Made by a program: the position numbers and the translations under genes. From Chloroherpetonaceae bacterium (lineage in GTDB: Bacteria; Bacteroidota; Chlorobiia; Chlorobiales; Thermochlorobacteraceae): a stretch of DNA of 64,000 nucleotides. Of this stretch, positions 51,262 to 59,778 are shown in pieces (position 1 is the first letter of the stretch; each line of letters starts with the position of its first letter). Below the pieces are notes generated by a model. It searched no databases, had not been told where the DNA came from, and worked only from the letters and a program-made list of their open reading frames with translations. The stretch spans positions 810,146 through 874,145 of the forward strand of contig JANRJQ010000010.1 in the NCBI GenBank assembly GCA_033763895.1, read 5' to 3'.

Positions 51262-52209
51262 TTATAATAATGGATAAAGGCCAAGGAGCTCTGAACTTTT
51301 ACACCACTTTTGAAAGTGAGCTTCAAGCAATTTGAAATTTGGCAAACGGTTAAAAGAAACTTCTAATAAATACACAGGAAAGAAAGCTGTGTGTCTGATT
51401 GGCCGAGTTGTAAAGTGCTCAATGTGAATATTAAACCGCGAAAGTCCCCGAAAGAAATTATCGAGTCCTTCGTAGCGCTTGGCAAGTTTAAATACAAAAA
51501 AAGCCCTCAATCTTAAGCGCCTCCTCGATTTCATTTGTTCTTTAAAAGGAAATTGTGTGTCATTTTCCTCGATAAAACGAACGAAGTCTTGAAAATAACC
51601 AAATTTATGTGAATGATGGAGAGATTTCTTAAAGATGAGAAATCTTGTTTTATTCCATCCTGCGTCGGCTGCTTTGGGATGAAGAATAGAGAGTCCGTAA
51701 ACTTCGGCGGCACGCTCTGAAGCAATTGCCAAACGTTTTGGGTCTTTTAATTGAGCGACCTCAAGTGCCGCGCCTGCGGTGTCATACGCTTCAATAATTC
51801 GTAAATGCGGGTGTTGGCGAAGAAAATTTTGGCATTGCATAATGGCTTGCGGGTGAGAGGCAATCTCAGATGCGGTTTCAATGTTGCTTCCGTGAATTCC
51901 CAAAACGGTATGCTGAATGGGAATGTGGGTTTCTCCTACAATTTCAACCTCTTTCTTAAACTCAACAAGTGAATCGCAAACCCCATAAACAGAGCCTCCG
52001 ATGGCATTTTCGATAGGCAAAATGGCGAAGTCCGTTGTTCCATTGAGCAATGATTGAAAGGCATCATAAAAAGTAGGGCAAGGGTGCCCTTCACCAAAAC
52101 GCAACGCCGCGATTTCGCTGAATGCACCTTTTTCGCCTTGATAAGACAATAAAGGCACTTTTTTAAAAGGTGGGGAAAAGTTTTTTTGACTGAATGTATG
52201 GCGTGACAT
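51262..52209 (-). CDS. pheA: Prephenate dehydratase with a divergent ACT domain
   Basis: Converts prephenate to phenylpyruvate in phenylalanine synthesis; 315 residues. The catalytic domain is well kept (LLSYQGEKGAFSE, LPIENAIGGSV, and the TRF motif in NKTRFLIF). The C-terminal ACT domain is unusual: the GALV-like segment reads YEGLDNFF and the ESRP site reads FTTRP, which in other enzymes bind phenylalanine. Feedback control may differ. It is divergent from the FAH-family gene and 6 bp before the response-regulator gene. Confidence 0.9.
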   Translation of the reverse strand: MSRHTFSQKNFSPPFKKVPLLSYQGEKGAFSEIAALRFGEGHPCPTFYDAFQSLLNGTTDFAILPIENAIGGSVYGVCDSLVEFKKEVEIVGETHIPIQHTVLGIHGSNIETASEIASHPQAIMQCQNFLRQHPHLRIIEAYDTAGAALEVAQLKDPKRLAIASERAAEVYGLSILHPKAADAGWNKTRFLIFKKSLHHSHKFGYFQDFVRFIEENDTQFPFKEQMKSRRRLRLRAFFVFKLAKRYEGLDNFFRGLSRFNIHIEHFTTRPIRHTAFFPVYLLEVSFNRLPNFKLLEAHFQKWCKSSELLGLYPLL

Positions 52210-52255
52210 GATCTTCGATTAATTTCAGCAAAATGAATTAATCCGTAAAATAAAC

Positions 52256-53146
52256 ATGAAACTTGGAACCTATATTGACCCAATTTCCGGAAAAGAGACC
52301 GTAGGGATTCTTGAAGATGGGTGGGTCTTCGAAACTGCTTATCACAAAATGCTCACTGCAATTGAATCGACCCAAGGAAATTTATCAACGATAAAAAAAG
52401 GAAATCGACAGTGGCGGCAAAGCGAGGTTCTGTGGAAAGCCGCGTTACCGCATCCAAAATCTTTCCGCGATTTCTTTGCTTTTGAAACCCATATAAAAAA
52501 CGCCAGAAAAAAACGAGGCTTAGAGGTACCACCGGAGTGGTATCAATTCCCGGTCTTTTATTTTTCAAATCACCAAGCGATCATTGGCCCTTATGACGAA
52601 GTTAAAAAGCCAAGCAAATCATCGCGCTTCGATTACGAACTTGAACTAGCCTTAGTTATTGGGAAAGAATGCCGGAATGTTAAAGCCCTCGAGGCTGAGC
52701 AATTCATTGCCGGATATACCATATTGAATGATTGGTCGCTTCGTGATATTCAAATGGAAGAAGTCAAAGTGGGTTTAGGACCTGCAAAGGGAAAAGATTT
52801 TGCAACCACTTTAGGACGAGAACTCGTTACGCCAGATGAGCTTCAAACGAAAGTGCTGATTGATGAAAATGGATTACAACGGTTTGACCTTGAAATGGAA
52901 GTGTTTGTCAATGGAAAGAAATATGGCGGTGGAAATTTCAAAAGCATTTACTACACTTTTGGTCAAATGATTGAAAGAGCATCTGAAGATGCTACACTTT
53001 TCCCCGGAGATTTGATTGGAAGTGGCACGGTAGGAACCGGTTGTCTTCTTGAACTGGACAATGCTCAATTTCCTTTTCTAGAAAAAGGGGATTTGGTCGA
53101 GATGAGAATTGAATCCATCGGAGAATTGAGAAACAGAGTCGTATAA
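52256..53146 (+). CDS. Fumarylacetoacetate hydrolase family protein
   Basis: A 296-residue Mg-dependent hydrolase of the FAH family. Metal ligands are in FDYELELALVIGKE (E, E) and WSLRDIQ, with GSGTVGTGC near the end. The segments are complete, but the family covers several C-C hydrolases and isomerases of aromatic and dicarboxylic-acid breakdown, so the substrate is unclear. The neighbouring pheA could be a hint toward aromatic amino-acid metabolism, though they are divergent. Confidence 0.85.
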   Translation: MKLGTYIDPISGKETVGILEDGWVFETAYHKMLTAIESTQGNLSTIKKGNRQWRQSEVLWKAALPHPKSFRDFFAFETHIKNARKKRGLEVPPEWYQFPVFYFSNHQAIIGPYDEVKKPSKSSRFDYELELALVIGKECRNVKALEAEQFIAGYTILNDWSLRDIQMEEVKVGLGPAKGKDFATTLGRELVTPDELQTKVLIDENGLQRFDLEMEVFVNGKKYGGGNFKSIYYTFGQMIERASEDATLFPGDLIGSGTVGTGCLLELDNAQFPFLEKGDLVEMRIESIGELRNRVV

Positions 53147-53258
53147 GAATCGGAAAATTTTTCTGAAAAAGTGGCGAATTGTTTTTTTATAATTAAAATG
53201 TGTTTCATTTTTGGGCAAATCTTTTTTTTGATTTCTTAATTCATTAGTCAAACTTCGA

Positions 53259-54542
53259 ATGGAATTTTTGCGAGCAGCATTGGGAATCCTGTTTTTTATT
53301 GTAGTTGGTTGGTTGGCCTCTTCAAATCGAAAAATCATCCAATGGCGGCTTGTTGCGACCGGAATTGGATTGCAAATCTTCATTGGCGTGATGGTATTGA
53401 AGGTTGGTTTTATTCGAGATGCCTTTATTTCCATTGGTTACGGGTTTACAACTTTTATTGGATATGCTCGGAACGGTACTCAATTTTTATTTGGAAAATT
53501 GGGTGTTTTTGGAGAACCGATTGGATTTGTTTTTGCCTTTCAAGTGTTACCCATTATTGTTTTCTTTTCGGCTGTTACGGCAGGTCTTTACTATCTCAAT
53601 GTGTTGCAAAAGCTTGTTTATGGAATCGCTTGGGTGATGTCAAAAACGATGAAGCTTTCAGGCGCAGAAACCCTTTCTGCATCAGCCAATATTTTTCTAG
53701 GTCAAACTGAAGCCCCTCTGCTCGTGAAGCCATTTGTAAAAACAATGACCACTTCAGAACTAAATTGCTTAATGACCGGAGGAATGGCGACTCTTGCCGG
53801 CAGTGTGATGGCAAGTTATATCAGCATGTTGGGTGGCGGGAATCCTGATGTTGAAGCCCGGTTTGCAGCTTATTTCCTTACGGCCTCAATAATGAATGCC
53901 CCTGCGGCACTCGTATTTTCAAAAATGCTCGTCCCTGAAACGGAGAAAATCAATACGAAGCTTGAAGTTTCGAAAGAATCTTTAGGTGTGAATTTAATTG
54001 ATGCCGTTTCAACTGGTGCTGCTGATGGACTGAAATTAGCGCTCAATGTCGGCGGAATGCTCATTGCCTTTATTGCTATAGTAGCTTTTATGAATGGTAT
54101 TCTCGACTGGGTGGGTAATTGGAGTGGATTGAATCTTGCAATAAAAAATTATACCAATAATATTTTTGAAGGACTTTCACTTCAGTATCTCTTTGGCATA
54201 CTTGGCCAACCTTTTGCGTGGATGATGGGCGTGGATTGGAACGAATCTTTGGTGGTAGGAAGTTTATTAGGTCAAAAAACCGCCATAAACGAATACATCG
54301 CCTATGATTCGTTAACAAAATTTAAGGCAGTTGAAGGGCTGCTTTCACCAAAGTCAATCTTGATTGCCACATTTGCATTATGCGGATTCGCAAACTTTTC
54401 GTCCATTGCGATTCAAATTGGTGGTATTGGAGGAATGGCTCCTGAAAGACAATCAGACATTTCAAAACTTGGTATTAAAGCCCTAATTGGCGGAAGTTTA
54501 GCAACATTTTTAAGTGCAACCATTGGCGGAGCATTGTTCTAA
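53259..54542 (+). CDS. Concentrative nucleoside transporter (NupC/CNT family)
   Basis: A 427-residue cation-coupled nucleoside importer. About eight hydrophobic segments are present, with the family marks NIFLGQTEAPLLVKP and MTGGMATLAGSVMASYISML, and the C-terminal SKLGIKALIGGSLATFLSATIGGALF. CNT proteins use Na+ or H+ gradients. The A+T-rich gap upstream (53147-53258) should hold the promoter. No other nucleoside genes are nearby. Confidence 0.93.
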   Translation: MEFLRAALGILFFIVVGWLASSNRKIIQWRLVATGIGLQIFIGVMVLKVGFIRDAFISIGYGFTTFIGYARNGTQFLFGKLGVFGEPIGFVFAFQVLPIIVFFSAVTAGLYYLNVLQKLVYGIAWVMSKTMKLSGAETLSASANIFLGQTEAPLLVKPFVKTMTTSELNCLMTGGMATLAGSVMASYISMLGGGNPDVEARFAAYFLTASIMNAPAALVFSKMLVPETEKINTKLEVSKESLGVNLIDAVSTGAADGLKLALNVGGMLIAFIAIVAFMNGILDWVGNWSGLNLAIKNYTNNIFEGLSLQYLFGILGQPFAWMMGVDWNESLVVGSLLGQKTAINEYIAYDSLTKFKAVEGLLSPKSILIATFALCGFANFSSIAIQIGGIGGMAPERQSDISKLGIKALIGGSLATFLSATIGGALF

Positions 54543-54615
54543 TGAATAAATTGATTTCAGTACATCAAGTTAAAGGTGGTCTATCGTGTTTTGAGTTTAT
54601 TTCGTCAAGTTTATC

Positions 54616-55041
54616 ATGAGTGAATTATCCAACCTCCCATTCGAAACCAAGAAGTCTTCAAAAAAATGGATTTTTGGACTTTTGGGTGTTGCCTCGGCGG
54701 TGGCCTTGGGCATCATTGTTTCAAAGAAATTGCCTAAAAGAGATTCTTCAAATCATAAAAAACTGGATTTCAGTTCTCGATGGAATGATTTAAAGGAAGG
54801 GGGCGAAAGGCTTGCCTCCCCAATGCACGAAAAGGGCGTCGATATTCTGGAAACAATCGATAAACTGCTGCATCATAATGGGATCAGCGGAATTCAAGTG
54901 TATCTCCGCGGCAATACGGCATTACTTATTTCAGGCGCTCATCACGCTTCCGATTTAGAATTGGCAACCGTCCTTATTCGAAAAATTGATGGCATTCAAG
55001 AGGTTCAAAGTGTGGTTTTGGAGGACACACCAAAATCATAA
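54616..55041 (+). CDS. Membrane-anchored protein with BON-like domain
   Basis: A 141-residue protein with one transmembrane helix (WIFGLLGVASAVALGIIVSK) near residue 19 and a soluble C-terminal part (HEKGVDILETIDKLLHHNGI, then VYLRGNTALLISGAHHASDLELATVLIRKIDGIQEVQSVV). The last section has the helix-strand pattern and IDGIQEV.sVV ending of BON or heavy-metal-like small domains. It precedes the ATP-grasp gene by 2 bp. Confidence 0.6.
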   Translation: MSELSNLPFETKKSSKKWIFGLLGVASAVALGIIVSKKLPKRDSSNHKKLDFSSRWNDLKEGGERLASPMHEKGVDILETIDKLLHHNGISGIQVYLRGNTALLISGAHHASDLELATVLIRKIDGIQEVQSVVLEDTPKS

Positions 55042-55043
55042 CA

Positions 55044-56093
55044 ATGAAAGTTGCATTTCTATTTAATCAAAAGCCGGAACCGAATTCGGATGAGGCTTCC
55101 AGTTCAAAAATATCTCCGGATGAATTTGCTGAGTGGGATAATCCCGAAACCATTCGTGCAGTTTCGAACGCATTGCGCGAACACCACGAGGTAGTGGATA
55201 TTGACTGTCATCCGGATAAAATAAAAAATGTGATTGATGCGCTTCATCAATTTGCCCCCGATATTTGTTTCAACATCGTTGAAGGTGCCGGTGCAATGAG
55301 CCGTGAGGCACAGATTCCCGCGTTGCTTGATTTGCTTGGGTTGCCGCACACTGCAAGCGATGCCACAACACTGGCCATCACTCACGATAAAGCGCGAACC
55401 AAAGAAATTCTTGCGTATCATCAGATTCGTACCGCCGCTTTTCAAGTCATTGAAAGAATCGATGATCAAACCGATTTTACAGGGATACTCTGTACATTTC
55501 CGCTCATAGTGAAACCGCTGCATGAAGGGTCGAGCAAAGGAATATTTGAACGCTCTGTGGTTGAAACTCGAAGCGAGCTTATTGAACAAATTCAAGAAGT
55601 CATTCATCGTTACAAACAACCGGCGATAGTAGAAGAATTTCTCCCCGGACGGGAATTTACGGTTGGAGTGTTAGGGAATGGTGCACAGGCAGAAATTCTC
55701 CCGATTGTTGAAATTCGCTTTGATGCCCTTCCGAAACATTCGAAGGGAATATATTCTTTTGAGGCGAAGTGGGAATGGGACACGAAAGACAGTCCCGTGG
55801 AGGTTTTTGAGTGTCCGGCAAAACTTTCGAAAGATGAAGAAGATGATATTCGCCAGCAAGTTCTCAAAGCCTATCGAACACTGCGTTGCAGAGATTGGGC
55901 ACGAATCGATGTTCGTTTTGACAAAAATGGAAAAGCCACGATTATTGAAATCAATCCGCTTCCCGGTATCTTGCCAGACCCGAATGAGCATTCCTGTTTG
56001 CCCCTTGCGGCAAGAACAGCTGGGCTTGAATACAACGCCCTTATTCAAAGGGTGTTAAGTGAAGCGACTCGGCGATATGGCCTCGTTGAGTGA
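55044..56093 (+). CDS. D-alanine-D-alanine ligase-like ATP-grasp protein
   Basis: A 349-residue ATP-grasp enzyme. Conserved segments are FNIVEGAGAMSREAQIPALLDLLGL, THDKARTKEIL, IVKPLHEGSSKGI (ATP-binding lysine), and DWARIDVRFDKNGKATIIEINPLPG (metal-binding E and N). This is the Ddl fold, but the first segment is altered compared with true Ddl, so it may join other amino acids. The tight upstream gene suggests cotranscription. Cell wall role is possible, not certain. Confidence 0.8.
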   Translation: MKVAFLFNQKPEPNSDEASSSKISPDEFAEWDNPETIRAVSNALREHHEVVDIDCHPDKIKNVIDALHQFAPDICFNIVEGAGAMSREAQIPALLDLLGLPHTASDATTLAITHDKARTKEILAYHQIRTAAFQVIERIDDQTDFTGILCTFPLIVKPLHEGSSKGIFERSVVETRSELIEQIQEVIHRYKQPAIVEEFLPGREFTVGVLGNGAQAEILPIVEIRFDALPKHSKGIYSFEAKWEWDTKDSPVEVFECPAKLSKDEEDDIRQQVLKAYRTLRCRDWARIDVRFDKNGKATIIEINPLPGILPDPNEHSCLPLAARTAGLEYNALIQRVLSEATRRYGLVE

Positions 56094-56222
56094 TTTATGG
56101 TCAAATTGGTTGAACTTTGATCATGTGACTTGTGTCAAGGAAATCAAACCGGGTGAGTTGTAAAATCAGAGAAGGAACTTTGAAACTGCAAAAGATATTG
56201 TGTTAATTGAAATTTGTGTGTT

Positions 56223-56241
56223 ATCACAATCATTTTGTGAT
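56223..56241. promoter_or_regulatory. Inverted repeat in the 300-bp gap before rsmB
   Basis: ATCACAA and TTGTGAT flank a 5-bp spacer, an operator-like inverted repeat. The surrounding gap (56094-56391) is A+T-rich with no gene or tRNA seen. The repeat lies about 150 bp before the rsmB start, so a link to a regulator is only possible. Confidence 0.3.
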
Positions 56242-56391
56242 TTGTCACCGTTAATCGAAATTATCCGAGTTTTGAGGACTCATTTTGATGTATTTTAGCC
56301 CTTGAAAAGATTTTTATTAAACATTGTTGTATAAATAACCTTACTCCTCATTTTATTGGTTGTAACAACATTCAAAAATACATTATAAGTT

Positions 56392-57723
56392 ATGACGGCA
56401 CGCGAGGTCGCGATTAAAGTATTGAAGGACGTTGAATTAGGCCGGTCCAAGTCCGATACGGCACTTAATTCACATTTTCACTCGGCCAACCTTGAATCAC
56501 TAGATAAAGCATTTACAATGCATGTGGTTTACGGGACATTAAGAGAGAAAATGAAAATTGATTTTGTAATCCAGCAGTTCTATCGCCACGATTATCAAAA
56601 GGTTGATATTGACATCAAAAACATTTTAAGAATTGGCGTTTATCAATTGCTTTTTCTCAATAAAGTGCCGAAGTGGGCGGCTGTGAATGAATCCGTAGAA
56701 TTGGCCAAAAGATTAAAAAATCAATTTTTAGGGAATTTGGTGAATGGCGTTTTGAGAAATGTGGCCAATAATCTTGAGACCATCACCTTTACGGCTCGAG
56801 GTGGAACTTTTGCAGATCAGATTTCACTCCAATATTCACATCCAAAATGGCTTTTGGAGCGATGGATTCAGCGATTTTCACTTGGTGAAGCGCAAGATTT
56901 GATGACAGCCAATAACGCCGTTCCACGCCTAAGTTTTCGAATTAATTCCCTCAAAACAACCTTTGATGAAATGAGAAAACTCATTTCGGAAAAAGGCGTT
57001 GCTTTTCAAGAAACCGTAATGGAGGAATTTATATCTGCTGAACGGTTCTATGACTTTGACGAATTTATGTCTCAGGGGTTACTTTCAGTTCAAAGTGAAT
57101 CTCAAGGAATTGCCTGCAAGTTATTAGATCCTAAGCCCGGCGAAGCGGTGCTTGATATGTGCGCGGCTCCCGGCGGGAAATCGACCTACCTTGCCGAAAT
57201 GATGAATAACAAAGGGAAGGTACTCTCTTTAGATATTTATCTCAATAAACTCAAGGATATTCAAACTGCTTCAGAGCGTTTAGGAATATCGATTATTGAG
57301 ACACTCAAAGTTGATGCACGAATTTATGCACCGGAAGAAAAATTTGATCGTGTTTTGGTCGATGCGCCCTGTACAGGAACGGGTGTACTAGGGAAGCGAG
57401 CCGAACTTCGGTGGAGACTTTCGCCAAATGATATTATTGCAATGAGCCGGTTACAAGAAGAAATTTTAACCAATGCCGCGACTTGTGTTAAGCCGAATGG
57501 AGAACTCGTTTACTCCACATGCTCCCTTGAGCCGGAAGAAAACATGCTTGTAGTTCGGAAGTTTTTAGCAACCCATCCGGATTGGAAAATTATGGATGCT
57601 CGTGATATTCTTCAGCCTTCTCTTCATCAGTTTATCAATCAGCAAGGTGCCGTTGAAATTCTCCCGCATGTGCATCATTACGATGGCGCCTTTTCAATCA
57701 GGCTTCACAAAGGCAATTCATAA
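56392..57723 (+). CDS. rsmB: 16S rRNA (cytosine-967-C5) methyltransferase
   Basis: A 443-residue SAM-dependent RNA methyltransferase. An N-terminal NusB-like domain (AREVAIKVLKDVELG, then IGVYQLLFLNKVPKWAAVNES) is followed by the Rossmann core with DMCAAPGGKSTYLAE. The two catalytic cysteines are in DAPCTGTGVLG and YSTCSLEPEEN. It modifies C967 of 16S rRNA. It is a lone + gene with a shared terminator to the right. Confidence 0.95.
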   Translation: MTAREVAIKVLKDVELGRSKSDTALNSHFHSANLESLDKAFTMHVVYGTLREKMKIDFVIQQFYRHDYQKVDIDIKNILRIGVYQLLFLNKVPKWAAVNESVELAKRLKNQFLGNLVNGVLRNVANNLETITFTARGGTFADQISLQYSHPKWLLERWIQRFSLGEAQDLMTANNAVPRLSFRINSLKTTFDEMRKLISEKGVAFQETVMEEFISAERFYDFDEFMSQGLLSVQSESQGIACKLLDPKPGEAVLDMCAAPGGKSTYLAEMMNNKGKVLSLDIYLNKLKDIQTASERLGISIIETLKVDARIYAPEEKFDRVLVDAPCTGTGVLGKRAELRWRLSPNDIIAMSRLQEEILTNAATCVKPNGELVYSTCSLEPEENMLVVRKFLATHPDWKIMDARDILQPSLHQFINQQGAVEILPHVHHYDGAFSIRLHKGNS

Positions 57724-57732
57724 ATCTTTTTA

Positions 57733-57770
57733 AAACGATAAAACCGCCATTTGGCGGTTTTATCGTTTTA
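57733..57770. terminator. Bidirectional rho-independent terminator
   Basis: AAAACGATAAAACCGCC and GGCGGTTTTATCGTTTT pair over 17 bp with an ATTT loop. It separates convergent genes rsmB (+) and the Nfu-type gene (-) and can serve both. Confidence 0.93.
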
Positions 57771-57788
57771 TGAAAATTGTAACTCAGT

Positions 57789-58067
57789 TTAGGAAATTGC
57801 TTCAACGCGAGTAATTTCCGGAACTGCACGCTTAATCGCTTGCTCTACGCCAGCGCGAAGTGTCATTGTGCTCATAGGGCAAGAGCCACAAGCGCCAACC
57901 AAGCGAAGTTCGACAACCTTATCTTCAGTAATTCCTACAATTTCGCAATCTCCGCCATCGGATTGAAGATATGGGCGAATGGTATCTACGGCTGCAGTTA
58001 CTTTTCCATAGATCTCATGTTCAGCCGAAATATATTGAGAAGCTACGGTTGCTGTTTCTTGTTGCAT
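57789..58067 (-). CDS. NifU-like (Nfu) iron-sulfur scaffold protein
   Basis: A 92-residue protein consisting mainly of the Nfu C-terminal domain, with the cluster-binding CGSCPMS (CxxC) and the conserved YLQSDGGDCEIVGI. It receives and passes on [4Fe-4S] clusters; IspG in this window is one likely type of client. The ATG at 58067 is chosen because AGGAGTT lies 7-13 bp before it, and the homologous part begins soon after; the longer frame reaches into the next gene. Confidence 0.93.
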   Translation of the reverse strand: MQQETATVASQYISAEHEIYGKVTAAVDTIRPYLQSDGGDCEIVGITEDKVVELRLVGACGSCPMSTMTLRAGVEQAIKRAVPEITRVEAIS

Positions 58068-58143
58068 CTTTACAACTCCTGTTAAATTGAAAAAAATCTT
58101 TGGGTTTCTTAAATATAAGTAACTCCTCGACCGGAATAAAAAT

Positions 58144-59643
58144 TTATTCAAATTTAAGTAAGACTAAGTTTTCACTTAGTACTGAAAATTTATCACGGAA
58201 GGTTACCCGAAAAATAGACCCTCGCTGACGTTTCACTTCTAATCGTCCTTTTAATTGCCTGACAAGACTATTGACAATCATCAGTCCAATCGAACCGGCC
58301 TGTTTGAAATCGAATTTATCGGGCAATCCAACGCCATTATCTTCAACGGCAAATGAAAGGCTTCCGGGGTCTTCGCCTTTTCCAAAAGTAACGGTAATAT
58401 CGCCTTCAGCTTCTATATCGGGGAAGGCATGCTCAAAGGCATTGACAATGAGTTCATTAATTACCAAACCTGAGAGAATCGCAGAGTGGTAGTAAAGAAG
58501 AATATCTTCACATTTTAAGGAGAGTCTGATTTTCCCCCCTGAATATTTTTCATTTATCCGTTGCAAACTTTTTTCTAAATATTTTGTCATTTTAACAGAG
58601 GCAACGCCGTCTGTAACGGATAGAGAATCCAACGCACGCGCAATGATTTCAGCGCGATTAACCGCGTCTTGAAAAGTTTGTCGAAGCTTTTCATCTTTTG
58701 CAATTTGAGATTGCAAATTCAAAAGAACTGAGGTGACTTGTAAGCTGCTTTTGGATACTTGCTGCAATGCGCGGAAGTCGGACTCAACTTTCGAGAGTTT
58801 ATCAAAAACGTCACGATCACTATCTCTCCGCAAACTTTTTCTTCTTGAATCAAGGTTGGTTAATGCCTTAAGTCCTATTTGCTTTTTCGGTTCGATGCGA
58901 TTAAGGACAGAAATCATCCCGCTTCTGCTTCCTGATTCTTCAATGAAGTGAACCGTTTGTTCGATTTCTTTTGTGCTACCATCGGGAAATCTCAATTTGT
59001 GAGTAAATGACTCTTTATTACTCGCAGAAACGAAAAGCATATCATAACTCTCATAATCTAATGCGGTTGCAAAGTTAATGAGCGATGAAATCGACTTCCC
59101 GCGAAGTTGGTCGTTCGATTTCTCAAAAAGCTTTTCGCATGCTCTGTTGGCACTGGTGATTTTACCGTTCTTATCAGAAATCAAGATGGCGGATTGGCTG
59201 GAATCGAAAAGAATGTTGTAAAGAACTTCAAAGCGGTTTCTTTCCAAAGATGAGCGAGCTTGCTCAACGGATTGAATAACGGCTTCATGTAACCGCTCGG
59301 GAGTTAATGATACTTTTTTGAGATAACTCTTCACGGATTGATGTTTCCGAATCGAGTTCAAGTCGCTTGCATTGGTAATAACAACAATTTGGGGATGCTG
59401 GAAGTTATAATCCTCGCGAAGGAAAGTGACAAATTCGATGCTATCCATATCGGGAAGAAAATGATCGAGCAAGATGCAATCGGGGTTTTCTTTTCTGGCA
59501 ATCGAAAGCCCATCTGACCCATTGAGAGCGATATGGACTTGATAAGTGTGTTTTGTATCTCTCGCTAAATACCGCTTTAAGAGCTCGCAGTTTTCAAGAT
59601 TATCATCAACAATTAACACTGAGTAAGTGCTTTTGCTACTCAT
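58144..59643 (-). CDS. Hybrid protein: receiver, PAS and histidine-kinase-like domains without the phospho-acceptor His
   Basis: 499 residues. A receiver domain (VLIVDDN, aspartate in CILLDHFLPD) is followed by a PAS domain (ILISDKNGKITSANRACEKLF, about 165-280) and a HisKA_2-type dimerisation segment. Where family members read HHRVKNNLQV, this one has QQVSKSSLQV, so the phosphate-accepting histidine is missing. The ATPase part is intact in appearance (NELIVNAFEHAF, VEDNGVGLPDKF and GSIGLMIVNSLV). It may act as an allosteric partner or a signal sink rather than a usual kinase. Confidence 0.85.
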   Translation of the reverse strand: MSSKSTYSVLIVDDNLENCELLKRYLARDTKHTYQVHIALNGSDGLSIARKENPDCILLDHFLPDMDSIEFVTFLREDYNFQHPQIVVITNASDLNSIRKHQSVKSYLKKVSLTPERLHEAVIQSVEQARSSLERNRFEVLYNILFDSSQSAILISDKNGKITSANRACEKLFEKSNDQLRGKSISSLINFATALDYESYDMLFVSASNKESFTHKLRFPDGSTKEIEQTVHFIEESGSRSGMISVLNRIEPKKQIGLKALTNLDSRRKSLRRDSDRDVFDKLSKVESDFRALQQVSKSSLQVTSVLLNLQSQIAKDEKLRQTFQDAVNRAEIIARALDSLSVTDGVASVKMTKYLEKSLQRINEKYSGGKIRLSLKCEDILLYYHSAILSGLVINELIVNAFEHAFPDIEAEGDITVTFGKGEDPGSLSFAVEDNGVGLPDKFDFKQAGSIGLMIVNSLVRQLKGRLEVKRQRGSIFRVTFRDKFSVLSENLVLLKFE

Positions 59644-59712
59644 AAAAATAAGAATACAATGGCAAGGCGATGAAGTGATAAGTTTAGTAAACAGCAGTTA
59701 ACTGAAATTTAC

Positions 59713-59750
59713 AAAAAAAATGAACCCGAAAAGAAGGTCTTTTCGGGTTT
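59713..59750 (-). terminator. Rho-independent terminator after the alpha-2-macroglobulin gene
   Basis: AACCCGAAAAGA and TCTTTTCGGGTT form a 12-bp stem with an AGG loop; on the - strand it runs into eight T. Confidence 0.9.
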
Positions 59751-59778
59751 ATGATTTAGAGCAAAAAGTCTTGAATTC

